From Sphingomonadales bacterium (GTDB taxonomy: Bacteria > Pseudomonadota > Alphaproteobacteria > Sphingomonadales > Sphingomonadaceae): 20,971 bases of DNA. Under the pieces are notes generated by a model. It did no database searches. It saw only the letters and a program-made list of their open reading frames with translations, and was not told the DNA's origin. The position numbers were made by a program, and so were the translations under genes. Numbering within the stretch: the first letter of the stretch is position 1; each line of letters opens with the position of its first letter. Positions 7,107-14,463 of this stretch are shown piece after piece. The stretch lies in NCBI GenBank assembly GCA_028868335.1, contig JAGWUU010000015.1, forward strand, positions 1 to 20,971. The letters run 5' to 3'.

Positions 7107-8075
7107 ATGTCTTTGTCCGTCGCGGTCCAGATGGATCCAATCGAAACGATCAACCTGGCCGGAGATTCGAGCTTCGCGCTGATGCTGGCGGCGCAGGCGC
7201 GCGGGCACACGGTCTATCATTATGATGTGAAGACGCTCGCCTACGATTGCGGACGACTGACTGCCTGGGCGGCGCCGGTGACGGTACAGCGGGTCGAAGG
7301 CGCCCATTTCGTGCGCGGAGAGCATCGGACGATCGATCTCGTCAGGGATGTGAACGTTGTTTTGATGAGGCAGGACCCGCCGTTCGACCTGTCCTACATC
7401 ACCGCCACCCACCTGCTCGAGCGGCTGGAAGGGCAAACCCTTGTGGTCAACGATCCGGCAAGCGTGCGCAACGCGCCGGAAAAAGTCTTTGTGCTCGACT
7501 TCGCCGAGTACATGCCACCAACGCTGATCGCACGTCGGATCGAGGATGTCCGCGCGTTCCATGCACGCTATCCGGGCGATCTTGTCATGAAGCCGCTCCA
7601 CGGCAACGGTGGCAAGGCGGTGGTACGCATCCCGGCGGACGGATCGAACCTTGGTGCGCTGATCGAACTGTTCGACAATGCCTGGGTCGAACCGCATATG
7701 TTCCAGCCCTTCCTTCCGGAGATCAGTGAAGGTGACAAGCGTATCGTCCTGGTCGATGGCGAAGTGGCAGGGGCGATCAACCGCCGTCCTGGCGCGGGGG
7801 AGTTTCGCTCGAACCTTGCGGCAGGCGGCTATGCCGAGCCGACGACGCTCAATGCGCGCGAGGAGGAAATCTGCGCGGCTCTGGGTCCGGCCTTGAAGGA
7901 ACGTGGCCTGGTCTTTGTCGGAATAGATGTGATCGGCGGCAAGTGGCTGACCGAGATCAACGTCACCTCGCCAACCGGCATCCTGGCGATCGACAGATTC
8001 AACGGCACCGACACGCCAGCGCTAATCTGGGAAGCGATCGAACGTCGGCATGCAGCAATGTTGGCTGGTCGTTAG
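7107..8075 (+). CDS. gshB: Glutathione synthetase
   Basis: A 322-residue ATP-grasp enzyme that joins gamma-glutamylcysteine and glycine to give glutathione. The order of motifs matches bacterial GshB: MDPIETINLAGDSSFALMLAA at the N-terminus, VVNDPASVRNAPEK (113-126), the ATP-binding MKPLHGNGGKAV (161-172), RRPGAGEFRSNLAAGG (226-241), and the metal-binding EINVTSPTG (283-291). Length is normal. The ATG at 7107 is 19 bp after the yraN stop and has CGGAG about 12 bp upstream; family proteins start at this point (MSLSVAVQMDP). An upstream in-frame extension would overlap yraN and was rejected. Confidence 0.96.
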   Translation: MSLSVAVQMDPIETINLAGDSSFALMLAAQARGHTVYHYDVKTLAYDCGRLTAWAAPVTVQRVEGAHFVRGEHRTIDLVRDVNVVLMRQDPPFDLSYITATHLLERLEGQTLVVNDPASVRNAPEKVFVLDFAEYMPPTLIARRIEDVRAFHARYPGDLVMKPLHGNGGKAVVRIPADGSNLGALIELFDNAWVEPHMFQPFLPEISEGDKRIVLVDGEVAGAINRRPGAGEFRSNLAAGGYAEPTTLNAREEEICAALGPALKERGLVFVGIDVIGGKWLTEINVTSPTGILAIDRFNGTDTPALIWEAIERRHAAMLAGR

Positions 8076-8141
8076 GACGGCTTCTCATCCCGCGCGCTTG
8101 GGGGGGCTGGCGAGACGGGCCAACACGGCAATCCGGAAGAA

Positions 8142-8171
8142 CTGGCACAAGGCGCGCCCAGCGCCTATCTG
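8142..8171 (+). promoter_or_regulatory. Weak candidate promoter before the DedA-family gene
   Basis: CTGGCA (8142-8147), an 18-bp spacer and TATCTG (8166-8171) precede the ATG at 8180 by 8 bases. No Shine-Dalgarno sequence is visible, so a leaderless transcript from this promoter is possible. The match to consensus is modest. Confidence 0.25.
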
Positions 8172-8179
8172 CCCGGCTC

Positions 8180-8779
8180 ATGGATCACTGGATTATCAAT
8201 CTGATCGAGCAGGGCGGCTATTGGGGCATCGCGCTGCTGATGGTCATCGAAAATGTCTTCCCGCCCATCCCCAGTGAGTTGATCATGGGCGTGGGAGGAA
8301 TTGCCGTGGCGCGCGGAACAATGCAGTTCTGGCCGCTCCTGCTGGTCGGAACGATGGGATCAACTGCAGGCAATTACGTCTGGTTCCTCGCCGGTGACCG
8401 GCTAGGCTACCGACGGTTGGAGCCCCTGGTCCATCGCCACGGGCGCTGGCTTACCCTGACGTGGCGCGATGTGGAAAGCGCGACCGCCTTCTTTCAACGT
8501 CATGGCCAATGGATCGTCTTTGCCATGCGCTTTTCGCCGTTCCTGCGAACGATGATCTCGCTTCCCGCAGGGCTGGCGCACATGAGGCACTGGAAGTTCC
8601 TCGCCTTCACTTTCGCTGGCGCGGCAGTTTGGAATGCGCTGCTCATCGTCGGGGGGCATTGGCTGGCCGGCTACCTGGCAACGATGAACAACGTAATCGG
8701 CCCAATAATCGGCGCCATGATGGCGTTGGCGGTGTTGGCATGGCTGTGGCGAGTTTGGCGGTGGAGGGACCAGGGTTAA
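8180..8779 (+). CDS. DedA-family (SNARE-associated) inner-membrane protein
   Basis: A 199-residue polytopic membrane protein of the DedA/PF09335 family, implicated in membrane homeostasis and, in some members, undecaprenyl-phosphate or phospholipid flipping. It shows the N-terminal ENVFPPIPSE (24-33) with its conserved acidic residue, a Gly-rich membrane stretch (GTMGSTAGNYVWFLAGDRLG), and the family's arginine/proline motif in RFSPFLRTMISLPAG (117-131). Several hydrophobic segments run through the protein, including a C-terminal one (about 174-190). The ATG is chosen because it starts the family homology; no ribosome site is visible. It lies 104 bp after gshB and is convergent with xerC. Confidence 0.9.
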   Translation: MDHWIINLIEQGGYWGIALLMVIENVFPPIPSELIMGVGGIAVARGTMQFWPLLLVGTMGSTAGNYVWFLAGDRLGYRRLEPLVHRHGRWLTLTWRDVESATAFFQRHGQWIVFAMRFSPFLRTMISLPAGLAHMRHWKFLAFTFAGAAVWNALLIVGGHWLAGYLATMNNVIGPIIGAMMALAVLAWLWRVWRWRDQG

Positions 8780-8811
8780 GACAGGCTCGGCTTCGGCCAG
8801 GTCTGCTTAAG

Positions 8812-8828
8812 TCTGCGTGCCTCGCAGA
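8812..8828. terminator. Short hairpin between convergent dedA-type gene and xerC
   Basis: TCTGCG (8812-8817) and CGCAGA (8823-8828) form a 6-bp stem with a 5-base loop in the 51-bp gap between convergent stop codons. There is no T-tract, so terminator function is a guess from position. Confidence 0.3.
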
Positions 8829-8830
8829 TC

Positions 8831-9724
8831 TCACTGCTCGCGCGGATGTGCATTCCGATACACGTCAAGCAGCGTTGCCGCATCCACCCTGGTGTATATC
8901 TGAGTCGAGCCAAGGCTGGCGTGACCCAACAGTTCCTGCAAACTGCGCAAATCCGCGCCAGCGCCCAATAGGTGCGTCGCGAAGGAGTGGCGCAGCGCGT
9001 GCGGGGTCGCGCTGGCGGGCAGGCCAAGCGCAACGCGAGCTCGGGCCACGGCCTTCTGCACCATGCCCTGTGATAGCAATCCGCCCTTGGCTCCGCGAAA
9101 AAGCGCCGCATCCCGGGTCAGGGGCCAGGGGCATTTGGCGGCGTAGTCTGCCACCGCATCACGAACCAGCGGCAGAATCGGGACCACCCGCTGCTTCGCG
9201 CCCTTGCCAGTCACCGTCATGGTTTCCCCAATCGGCAACACGCCGCCGGACAACGACAGCGCCTCGGCAATCCGCATTCCTGCACCGTAGAGCAGCAGCA
9301 GCACTGCGCGGTCGCGCGCGCCGATCCATTCCTCGGAGGCATCCTGTTCGACCATCACGGCAAGGTTGACCGCCTCGTCCGGTGTCACTGGACGCGGAAT
9401 GCCCTTCTTCACCCGCGGCCCACGCATCCGGGGCGGTGCGGGATCGGCATGACCGACCTGCTCGCGAGCAAAGGCAATCAGGCCCTTGAGCGCCGACAGT
9501 TCGCGGGCAGCCGATGCATTGGTCAGCCCCTCGGCCCGGCGCCGGGCTAGCTGCGCGCGCAACGTGCCCGCGTCGATTCGCGCCAGCGTCTGCCAATTCG
9601 GATCGCCCAGCGAATCCAGCAACCGCGCCGCTGTCGCGACGTAGGCCCGGACAGTGTGGGGAGAGCGGCGGCGGCTTTGCGCGAGAAAGTTGTGCCACGC
9701 TTCGAGAATAATCGTTCGGCTCAA
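8831..9724 (-). CDS. xerC: Tyrosine recombinase XerC
   Basis: A 297-residue site-specific tyrosine recombinase that, with XerD, resolves chromosome dimers at dif. The N-terminal SAM-like DNA-binding domain (RRSPHTVRAYVATAARLL) is followed by a catalytic domain with all active-site residues in order: Arg151 (GAGMRIAEALSL), Lys175, His242 and Arg245 (HALRHSFATHLL), His268 (LLGHASLGSTQIY) and the nucleophile Tyr277. The start is TTG, overlapping the hemW stop in a TTGA arrangement, with GAGGG about 10 bp upstream. It is the last gene of a compact rph-rdgB-hemW-xerC unit. Position and length fit XerC; XerD cannot be fully excluded by eye. Confidence 0.9.
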   Translation of the reverse strand: MSRTIILEAWHNFLAQSRRRSPHTVRAYVATAARLLDSLGDPNWQTLARIDAGTLRAQLARRRAEGLTNASAARELSALKGLIAFAREQVGHADPAPPRMRGPRVKKGIPRPVTPDEAVNLAVMVEQDASEEWIGARDRAVLLLLYGAGMRIAEALSLSGGVLPIGETMTVTGKGAKQRVVPILPLVRDAVADYAAKCPWPLTRDAALFRGAKGGLLSQGMVQKAVARARVALGLPASATPHALRHSFATHLLGAGADLRSLQELLGHASLGSTQIYTRVDAATLLDVYRNAHPREQ

Positions 9725-10902
9725 GCGCCCAATCCCTCAGGTTCATCGAACCGGGTCGCGACGAGGTCCACCGGAACCAACTCGCCCAGCAAGGCATCGA
9801 GCAGTGGCATGCCCGCCCCGGTCACGCCGATCCTTTTCCCGTCAGCCCAGCACAACCCCTGCTGGCGATAGAAGGCAAGCTTGCCCTGGTCGCACAGTTC
9901 TGAAGACGCCAACCCGAAGCGCGAGCCAAGCACGCCGAGGTCGACCCCTTCCGCCAGTCGCAGCCCCATCAACAACGCCTCGCTGGCCTGTTCGCGATTG
10001 CCCAGGTTGCGCATTTCCGAAATACCGTGACCCTTGGTCGAAATCGCCTCCAACCAGTTCTCCGGCTTGCGGTGACGCACGGTCGCCATGCCGTTGCGGC
10101 GTCCATGCGCGCCGGGTCCGATCCCGCAGTAGTCGCCGTAGCGCCAGTAGGTCAGGTTGTGACGGCTTTCCTGTCCTGGCAGCGCATGATTGCTAACCTC
10201 ATAAGCAGGAAGGCCAAGATTGCCGGTTATGTCCGCAGTCAGTGCAAAGAGATCGGCCGCGGAGTCGTCATCAAGCGGGGTGAATTGCCCGCGTCGGACC
10301 ATGGTTTCGAACCGCGTCCCGGGCTCGATGGTGAGTTGGTAGAGCGACAGATGCGAAGTGCCGAGGCCAATGGCGCGCAGCAGATCAGCCTGCCATTGGT
10401 CGAGCGTTTGCTCCGGCAGGGCATAGATCAGATCGAAGCTAACGCGCCCAAAGTGCTTTTGGGCGACTTCAAGCGCCGCCAGCCCCTCAGCGCCATCGTG
10501 CAACCGGCCCAGAAAATCCAGCGTTCCATCGTCGAACGCCTGAAGCCCGAGCGAAGCCCGGTTGACCCCGGCGGAGGCAAGCGATGCGTAGTTCGCCGCC
10601 TCAACCGAGGATGGATTTCCTTCGAGCGTTATCTCGATCCCGTCAGCAAAGCCCCACAACCGCTCCGCCTCGCCGAGCAGGCGCTCCACCAACGTCGGCG
10701 GCATCAGCGACGGAGTACCGCCACCAAAGAATACGCTTTCCAGATTTTCTCCGCCCGCAGCTTCCGCTTCGTGCCGCATGTCGGCCAGAAGGGCGGTTTC
10801 CCATCGTGAATGGTCGACCTGATCGCGGACGTGGCTGTTGAAGTCGCAGTACGGACACTTGGCAAGGCAGAACGGCCAATGGATGTAGAGTGCGCGGGCC
10901 AT
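9721..10902 (-). CDS. hemW: Radical SAM heme chaperone HemW
   Basis: A 393-residue radical SAM protein of the HemN-like family. It carries the iron-sulfur motif CLAKCPYC (Cys12, Cys16, Cys19; CX3CX2C), then FFGGGTPS (58-65) for SAM binding, GVNRASLGLQAFDD, and SFDLIYALPEQT. HemW binds heme and delivers it to respiratory proteins; it has often been misannotated as coproporphyrinogen III oxidase, but the length and CPYCDFNSH context fit HemW. The ATG at 10902 starts the family homology (MARALYIHWPFC); an upstream open frame overlaps rdgB and was rejected. It lies 10 bp after rdgB and overlaps xerC by 4 bp. Confidence 0.92.
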   Translation of the reverse strand: MARALYIHWPFCLAKCPYCDFNSHVRDQVDHSRWETALLADMRHEAEAAGGENLESVFFGGGTPSLMPPTLVERLLGEAERLWGFADGIEITLEGNPSSVEAANYASLASAGVNRASLGLQAFDDGTLDFLGRLHDGAEGLAALEVAQKHFGRVSFDLIYALPEQTLDQWQADLLRAIGLGTSHLSLYQLTIEPGTRFETMVRRGQFTPLDDDSAADLFALTADITGNLGLPAYEVSNHALPGQESRHNLTYWRYGDYCGIGPGAHGRRNGMATVRHRKPENWLEAISTKGHGISEMRNLGNREQASEALLMGLRLAEGVDLGVLGSRFGLASSELCDQGKLAFYRQQGLCWADGKRIGVTGAGMPLLDALLGELVPVDLVATRFDEPEGLGA

Positions 10903-10912
10903 GGCTTCCGCC

Positions 10913-11542
10913 CTAGCCGCCAAACTGCTCCGCGACCAGCTTGGCAAAGGCCGCGGCGCGGTGGCTGATGCGGTGTTTTTCGGCCGGATCGATCTCGGCA
11001 AAGGTCTGATCGCGACCCTGCGGCACGAAGACCGGATCATAGCCGAACCCCAGGGTCCCGCGCGGAGGCCAGGTGAGGGTGCCGTTGGCGCGCCCCTCAT
11101 AGACGGCGCATTCCCCATCCGGCCAGGCGATCGCGAGGACGCAGGCGAAGTGCGCGGAGCGATCAACGTCATCGCCCTTTTCGCACAGCAGTCCTTCGAC
11201 CTTGCCCATCGCCATGTACCAGTCACGGCCCGCCGCGCCTTCGAACCATTGCCGCTCTGCCCAGTCAGCAGTGTAAACCCCGGGTCGTTCCTCGAGCGCC
11301 GCAACGCATAGCCCCGAATCGTCGGCAAGGGCCGGCAGGCCGGATCCCTCAGCCGCCGCGTGGGCCTTGATCAAAGCATTCTCGATGAATGTCTTGCCGG
11401 TTTCCGCAGGTTCGGGGAGGCCCAACGCACCCGCCGAAACGCAGTTCAGCCCGAACGGTGCCAGCAGGGCAGAGATTTCCCTGAGCTTGCCAGCGTTGTG
11501 CGTAGCGATCACCAAGGTTTCCGGGCCGAGCCGGCGGGTCAC
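10913..11542 (-). CDS. rdgB: XTP/dITP diphosphatase (RdgB/HAM1 family)
   Basis: A 209-residue nucleotide pyrophosphatase that removes non-canonical purine nucleotides (XTP, dITP) from the pool. Family motifs are clear: THNAGKLREI (14-23), TFIENALIKA (51-60), ALADDSGLCV (71-80) with the catalytic acidic pair, GFGYDPVF (165-172) and EKHRISHRAAAF (188-199). The start is GTG, overlapping the rph stop in a GTGA arrangement, so it is probably coupled to rph. Pairing of rph with rdgB is common in bacteria. Confidence 0.95.
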   Translation of the reverse strand: MTRRLGPETLVIATHNAGKLREISALLAPFGLNCVSAGALGLPEPAETGKTFIENALIKAHAAAEGSGLPALADDSGLCVAALEERPGVYTADWAERQWFEGAAGRDWYMAMGKVEGLLCEKGDDVDRSAHFACVLAIAWPDGECAVYEGRANGTLTWPPRGTLGFGYDPVFVPQGRDQTFAEIDPAEKHRISHRAAAFAKLVAEQFGG

Positions 11543-12252
11543 TTGACCGCATCTCCCTGTGCAGTGAAGATCCGGTCACACCCGATCCTGGCAAGACGGA
11601 GCAGGCGCAGCAGCGCTTCTTCGTCATAGGTCGCGCCCTCGGCGGTTGCCTGGACCTCGGCGATCTGGCCGCCTTCGATCAGTACGAAGTTTGCATCGGC
11701 ATCGGCGGACGAATCCTCGTCGTAGTCGAGATCAAGCACCGGAACGCCCTTGGCAATGCCGCAACTAACTGCCGCGACCTTGCGCGTCAGCGGGTCGTCG
11801 GTGATTGCGCCCGCGGCCATCAGCTTGTCGACCGCGATGCGCAGCGCCACCCATGCGCCAGAGATCGAGGCGGTGCGCGTGCCGCCATCGGCCTGGATCA
11901 CGTCGCAATCGAGCGTGATCTGGCGTTCACCCAGCTTCCTGAGGTCGGTCACCGCACGAAGCGAACGGCCGATCAGACGCTGGATTTCCTGGGTCCGCCC
12001 GCTCTGCTTGCCCTTGGCTGCCTCACGGCTGCCGCGCGTATGGGTAGCGCGGGGCAGCATCGAATATTCCGCCGTCACCCAACCTTCACCCTTACCGCGA
12101 AGCCACGGCGGCAGGCGTTCCTCGACCGAGGCGGTGCAGATCACCTTGGTGTGGCCAAAGCTGACCAGTACCGATCCCTCGGCATGCTTGGTGTAGTGCG
12201 GTTCGAAAGCGATAGCGCGCATCTCGTCGGGCGCGCGGCCGGAAGGTCGCAT
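11539..12252 (-). CDS. rph: Ribonuclease PH
   Basis: A 237-residue phosphorolytic 3'-5' exoribonuclease that trims tRNA 3' ends. It begins MRPSGRAPDEMR, as is usual in the family, and contains RGSREAAKGKQSGRTQEIQR with the phosphate-binding Arg86, followed by DCDVIQADGGTRTASISGA (Gly-Thr-Arg at 124-126). AAAGGAA lies about 6-8 bp before the ATG. It is the first gene of the rph-rdgB-hemW-xerC unit and is divergent from hrcA over 78 bp, so its promoter must share that region with the hrcA heat-shock promoter. Confidence 0.96.
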   Translation of the reverse strand: MRPSGRAPDEMRAIAFEPHYTKHAEGSVLVSFGHTKVICTASVEERLPPWLRGKGEGWVTAEYSMLPRATHTRGSREAAKGKQSGRTQEIQRLIGRSLRAVTDLRKLGERQITLDCDVIQADGGTRTASISGAWVALRIAVDKLMAAGAITDDPLTRKVAAVSCGIAKGVPVLDLDYDEDSSADADANFVLIEGGQIAEVQATAEGATYDEEALLRLLRLARIGCDRIFTAQGDAVK

Positions 12253-12289
12253 GGGAATTCCTTTGCTGGTTTTGCTCGCGTTAGGCGCA

Positions 12290-12320
12290 TTAGGCTTGAG
12301 CCTGCAAGCCTGAGCCCTAA
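12290..12320. repeat. Imperfect inverted repeat overlapping the hrcA promoter
   Basis: TTAGGCTTGAG (12290-12300), a 9-bp spacer and CTGAGCCCTAA (12310-12320) agree at 8 of 11 arm positions. The 9-bp spacing and the TTAG/CTAA ends recall the HrcA operator CIRCE (TTAGCACTC-N9-GAGTGCTAA), but the inner arm bases do not match well. It overlaps the predicted promoter, so it could be an operator; that is speculative. Confidence 0.25.
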
Positions 12321-12325
12321 ATAGC
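12295..12325 (+). promoter_or_regulatory. Candidate sigma-32 (RpoH) promoter of hrcA-grpE
   Basis: CTTG (12295-12298), 17 bp, then CCTAAATAGC (12316-12325) follows the alphaproteobacterial RpoH consensus CTTG-N17-CYTATNTNNG except for two positions. A start about 6 bp further on would fall at or next to the hrcA ATG (12331), and no Shine-Dalgarno sequence is present, so the message may be leaderless. In Caulobacter the hrcA-grpE operon is known to have a sigma-32 promoter. Confidence 0.6.
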
Positions 12326-12330
12326 TTGCA

Positions 12331-13374
12331 ATGGCCTCGCTCCCGATCACCGAACTCAACGCCAGAGCGCGCGAGATATTCCGCCTCGTCGTGGAGGGCT
12401 ATCTTGGAACCGGCCAGCCCGTAGGGTCCAGAACGCTGGCCGGGGCAGGGGGCTTGAACCTCTCGCCAGCTTCGATCCGTTCGGTTCTGCACGAGTTGGA
12501 AGGGCTTGGCCTGCTCGCAGCGCCGCACACCAGCGCCGGACGAATGCCAACTGAAGTCGGACTGCGGCTGTTTGTCGATGGCATGATGCAGGTGGCCGAG
12601 CCGACCGCGCAGGAGCGCGCTGCCATCGAGAGTCGCCTTGCCCAACCCGGCCCGATCGAAGCAGCCCTTACGGCGACCAGTGCCCTGTTGTCTGAACTTT
12701 CAGCGGCAGCCGGAGTGGTGATGGTGCCGCGTCGCGAGCCACGGCTGGCGCAGTTGCAACTAGTAGGGCTGGGCTCCGGGCAGGCGCTGGCGATTCTCGT
12801 CGGCGTGGATGGCAGCGTCGAGAACCGGGTTGTCGCCGTTCCTGGGGAACTTCCCGCCTCGGTGCTGGAACAGGCGTCGAACTACATCTCCGCACACCTT
12901 GGCGGGCGAACCCTGCCTGAAGCGATCAAGACCATCCGTGCCGACATCGCCGGCGGGCGGTCGGCACTCGATGCGGCGAGCCGCGACCTTGTAGAACGGG
13001 GCCTTGCCATCTGGAGCGAGGATGCGGCGCGCCGACCGGTCCTGATAGTGCGCGGCCAGGCCAATCTGCTCGACGAGGGCGCACTCAACGACCTCGAACG
13101 GGTGCGGCTGTTGCTCGACGATCTCGAAAACAAGCAATCCGTCGCCGAACTGCTCGATTCGGCGCGCGAAGCCGATGCCACCCGGATTTTCATCGGCGCC
13201 GAGAACCGCTTGTTCGCGCTTTCCGGCTCGTCGGTCATAGCCTCACCTTATCGGGATCGAGAGGGTAGAGTAGTCGGTGTGGTAGGAGTTATCGGCCCAA
13301 CGCGGTTGAATTATGCGCGCGTCGTGCCCATGGTGGATTTCACGGCCCAGTCACTGGGCAAATTGATTGGTTGA
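12331..13374 (+). CDS. hrcA: Heat-inducible transcription repressor HrcA
   Basis: A 347-residue repressor that binds CIRCE operators and, with GroEL as a co-factor, controls chaperone genes. The N-terminal winged-helix region shows LNARAREIFRLVVEGYLGTG, PVGSRTLAG and LSPASIRSVLHELEGLGLL, followed by the hinge HTSAGRMPTEVGLRLFVDGM. The C-terminal half contains the dimerisation/GAF-like region ending in VVGVVGVIGPTRLNYARV, typical of HrcA. The ATG lies 9 residues before the conserved LNARAREIF and has no ribosome site. It forms an operon with grpE (16-bp gap). No clear CIRCE is seen before dnaK or hrcA, so its main targets are probably elsewhere, such as groESL. Confidence 0.95.
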   Translation: MASLPITELNARAREIFRLVVEGYLGTGQPVGSRTLAGAGGLNLSPASIRSVLHELEGLGLLAAPHTSAGRMPTEVGLRLFVDGMMQVAEPTAQERAAIESRLAQPGPIEAALTATSALLSELSAAAGVVMVPRREPRLAQLQLVGLGSGQALAILVGVDGSVENRVVAVPGELPASVLEQASNYISAHLGGRTLPEAIKTIRADIAGGRSALDAASRDLVERGLAIWSEDAARRPVLIVRGQANLLDEGALNDLERVRLLLDDLENKQSVAELLDSAREADATRIFIGAENRLFALSGSSVIASPYRDREGRVVGVVGVIGPTRLNYARVVPMVDFTAQSLGKLIG

Positions 13375-13390
13375 ACGGATTTTTCAAACG

Positions 13391-13957
13391 ATGAGTAATG
13401 ACAAGAAGCAGCAGGGCGACGCCGCGGTCGAAGCCGAACTGGCGGGCGTTCCCGACGAACTGCTGGAAAAGGAAACCGACAAACTGGGCGAGGCGCTCGA
13501 CCGGCTGCGCGACGATCTCGAGGCGGCGCGCCAGGAAGTGCTTTATGCAAAAGCGGAGACGCAGAACGTGCGCCGTCGGCTTGAAAAGGACATCGCCGAT
13601 GCACGCGCCTATGCGGCGACCGGTTTTGCCCGCGACATACTTTCGGTGTCGGACAATCTTGGTCGCGCTCTGGATGCGATTCCCGCTGAACTTCGCGAGG
13701 ACGACAAGCTCAAGAATCTCGTCGCCGGAATCGAAGCCACCGCGCGTGAGATCGAGAAGGTTTTCGGCGTGCACGGGATCAGCCGCATCGCCGCAAAAGG
13801 TCTTCCGCTTGATCCGAACCAGCACCAGGCCATGCTTGAGGTTCCCTCCGCCGATGCCGAACCCGGCACAGTGCTGCAGGAATTGCAGAGCGGCTACATG
13901 ATCAAGGATCGCCTGCTGCGTCCCGCGATGGTCGCGGTCGCGAAGAAGCCGGACTAG
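13391..13957 (+). CDS. grpE: Nucleotide exchange factor GrpE
   Basis: A 188-residue GrpE, the factor that releases ADP from DnaK and resets the chaperone cycle. A long coiled-coil region (about 30-75: LGEALDRLRDDLEAARQEV, then NVRRRLEKDIADARAYA) precedes the wing domain with GISRIAAKGLPLDPNQHQAM and GYMIKDRLLRPAMVAV, the family signature. The ATG at 13391 is preferred over an upstream in-frame TTG that would overlap hrcA; only a weak ribosome site is visible. It ends 9 bp before the convergent stop of the HEMTH protein gene, with no terminator seen. Confidence 0.96.
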   Translation: MSNDKKQQGDAAVEAELAGVPDELLEKETDKLGEALDRLRDDLEAARQEVLYAKAETQNVRRRLEKDIADARAYAATGFARDILSVSDNLGRALDAIPAELREDDKLKNLVAGIEATAREIEKVFGVHGISRIAAKGLPLDPNQHQAMLEVPSADAEPGTVLQELQSGYMIKDRLLRPAMVAVAKKPD

Positions 13958-13966
13958 GCGCTCTGA

Positions 13967-14407
13967 TCAGCCGCTGGCTCCGGGGAAATTGACAAGGGAG
14001 TCATAATCCCCGGCGTTTGCAAATCCTGTGGTCGTTGCGCCGCTGCGCAACAAAAAAGCGTGCCGGACGATCTCCGCCTGCTGTTCCAGGCCATAGCGCG
14101 CCAACGAGCGACCTGGTTGAAGGGCATAGTCATAGCGCCGATCGATGGCTCCCCTCACCACTACCCAAAGCTTGCCGCGCGTTTGAGCCTGCCACACGTG
14201 AGTCATCTCGTGGATGAAATGCCCCTGAAGGGCGAGGTCGGCCTGTGCAAAGTCGTCACAATAGCTTTCCCCGCGAGGGTGGAAATGCAGGTGCCCCATC
14301 GGCGCCATGGTCACGTGCACGGGTTGAAACGGAAACCACTTCCGGCGCCGGATCCTGACTGGCGCGGTATCTATCGCATGTCCGAACACCGAACGGACCA
14401 GCGCCAA
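13967..14407 (-). CDS. 'vgr related protein'-type small HEXXH protein, start uncertain
   Basis: A protein of 146 residues from the TTG at 14407, resembling those named 'vgr related protein' in sphingomonads; its function is unknown. It has a zinc-peptidase-like HEMTH motif (66-70) in FIHEMTHVWQAQTRG, then YGLEQQAEIVRH (105-116), whose glutamates could supply the third metal ligand. The layout recalls the DUF4157-type HEXXH domains, but I cannot confirm the relation. There is no signal peptide. The frame continues upstream through CPIGGERPLTEGE to a CTG at 14467 that overlaps the stop of the copper chaperone gene (CTGA), with GGGGG 7 bp before it; no ATG or GTG exists in that stretch. A CTG start at 14467 (166 residues) or 14422 (after GGAGGA) may be the real one. 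Confidence 0.65.
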   Translation of the reverse strand: MALVRSVFGHAIDTAPVRIRRRKWFPFQPVHVTMAPMGHLHFHPRGESYCDDFAQADLALQGHFIHEMTHVWQAQTRGKLWVVVRGAIDRRYDYALQPGRSLARYGLEQQAEIVRHAFLLRSGATTTGFANAGDYDSLVNFPGASG

Positions 14408-14463
14408 CTCGCCCTCGGTCAGGGGACGCTCTCCTCCGATCGGGCAGACGGTGCTTTCCGCGG

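Noticed and set aside
10903..11328. Upstream extension of hemW to give a 535-residue protein
   Set aside because: The added part overlaps rdgB in another frame and has no homology-like character; HemW proteins start at the MARALYIHWPFC point.
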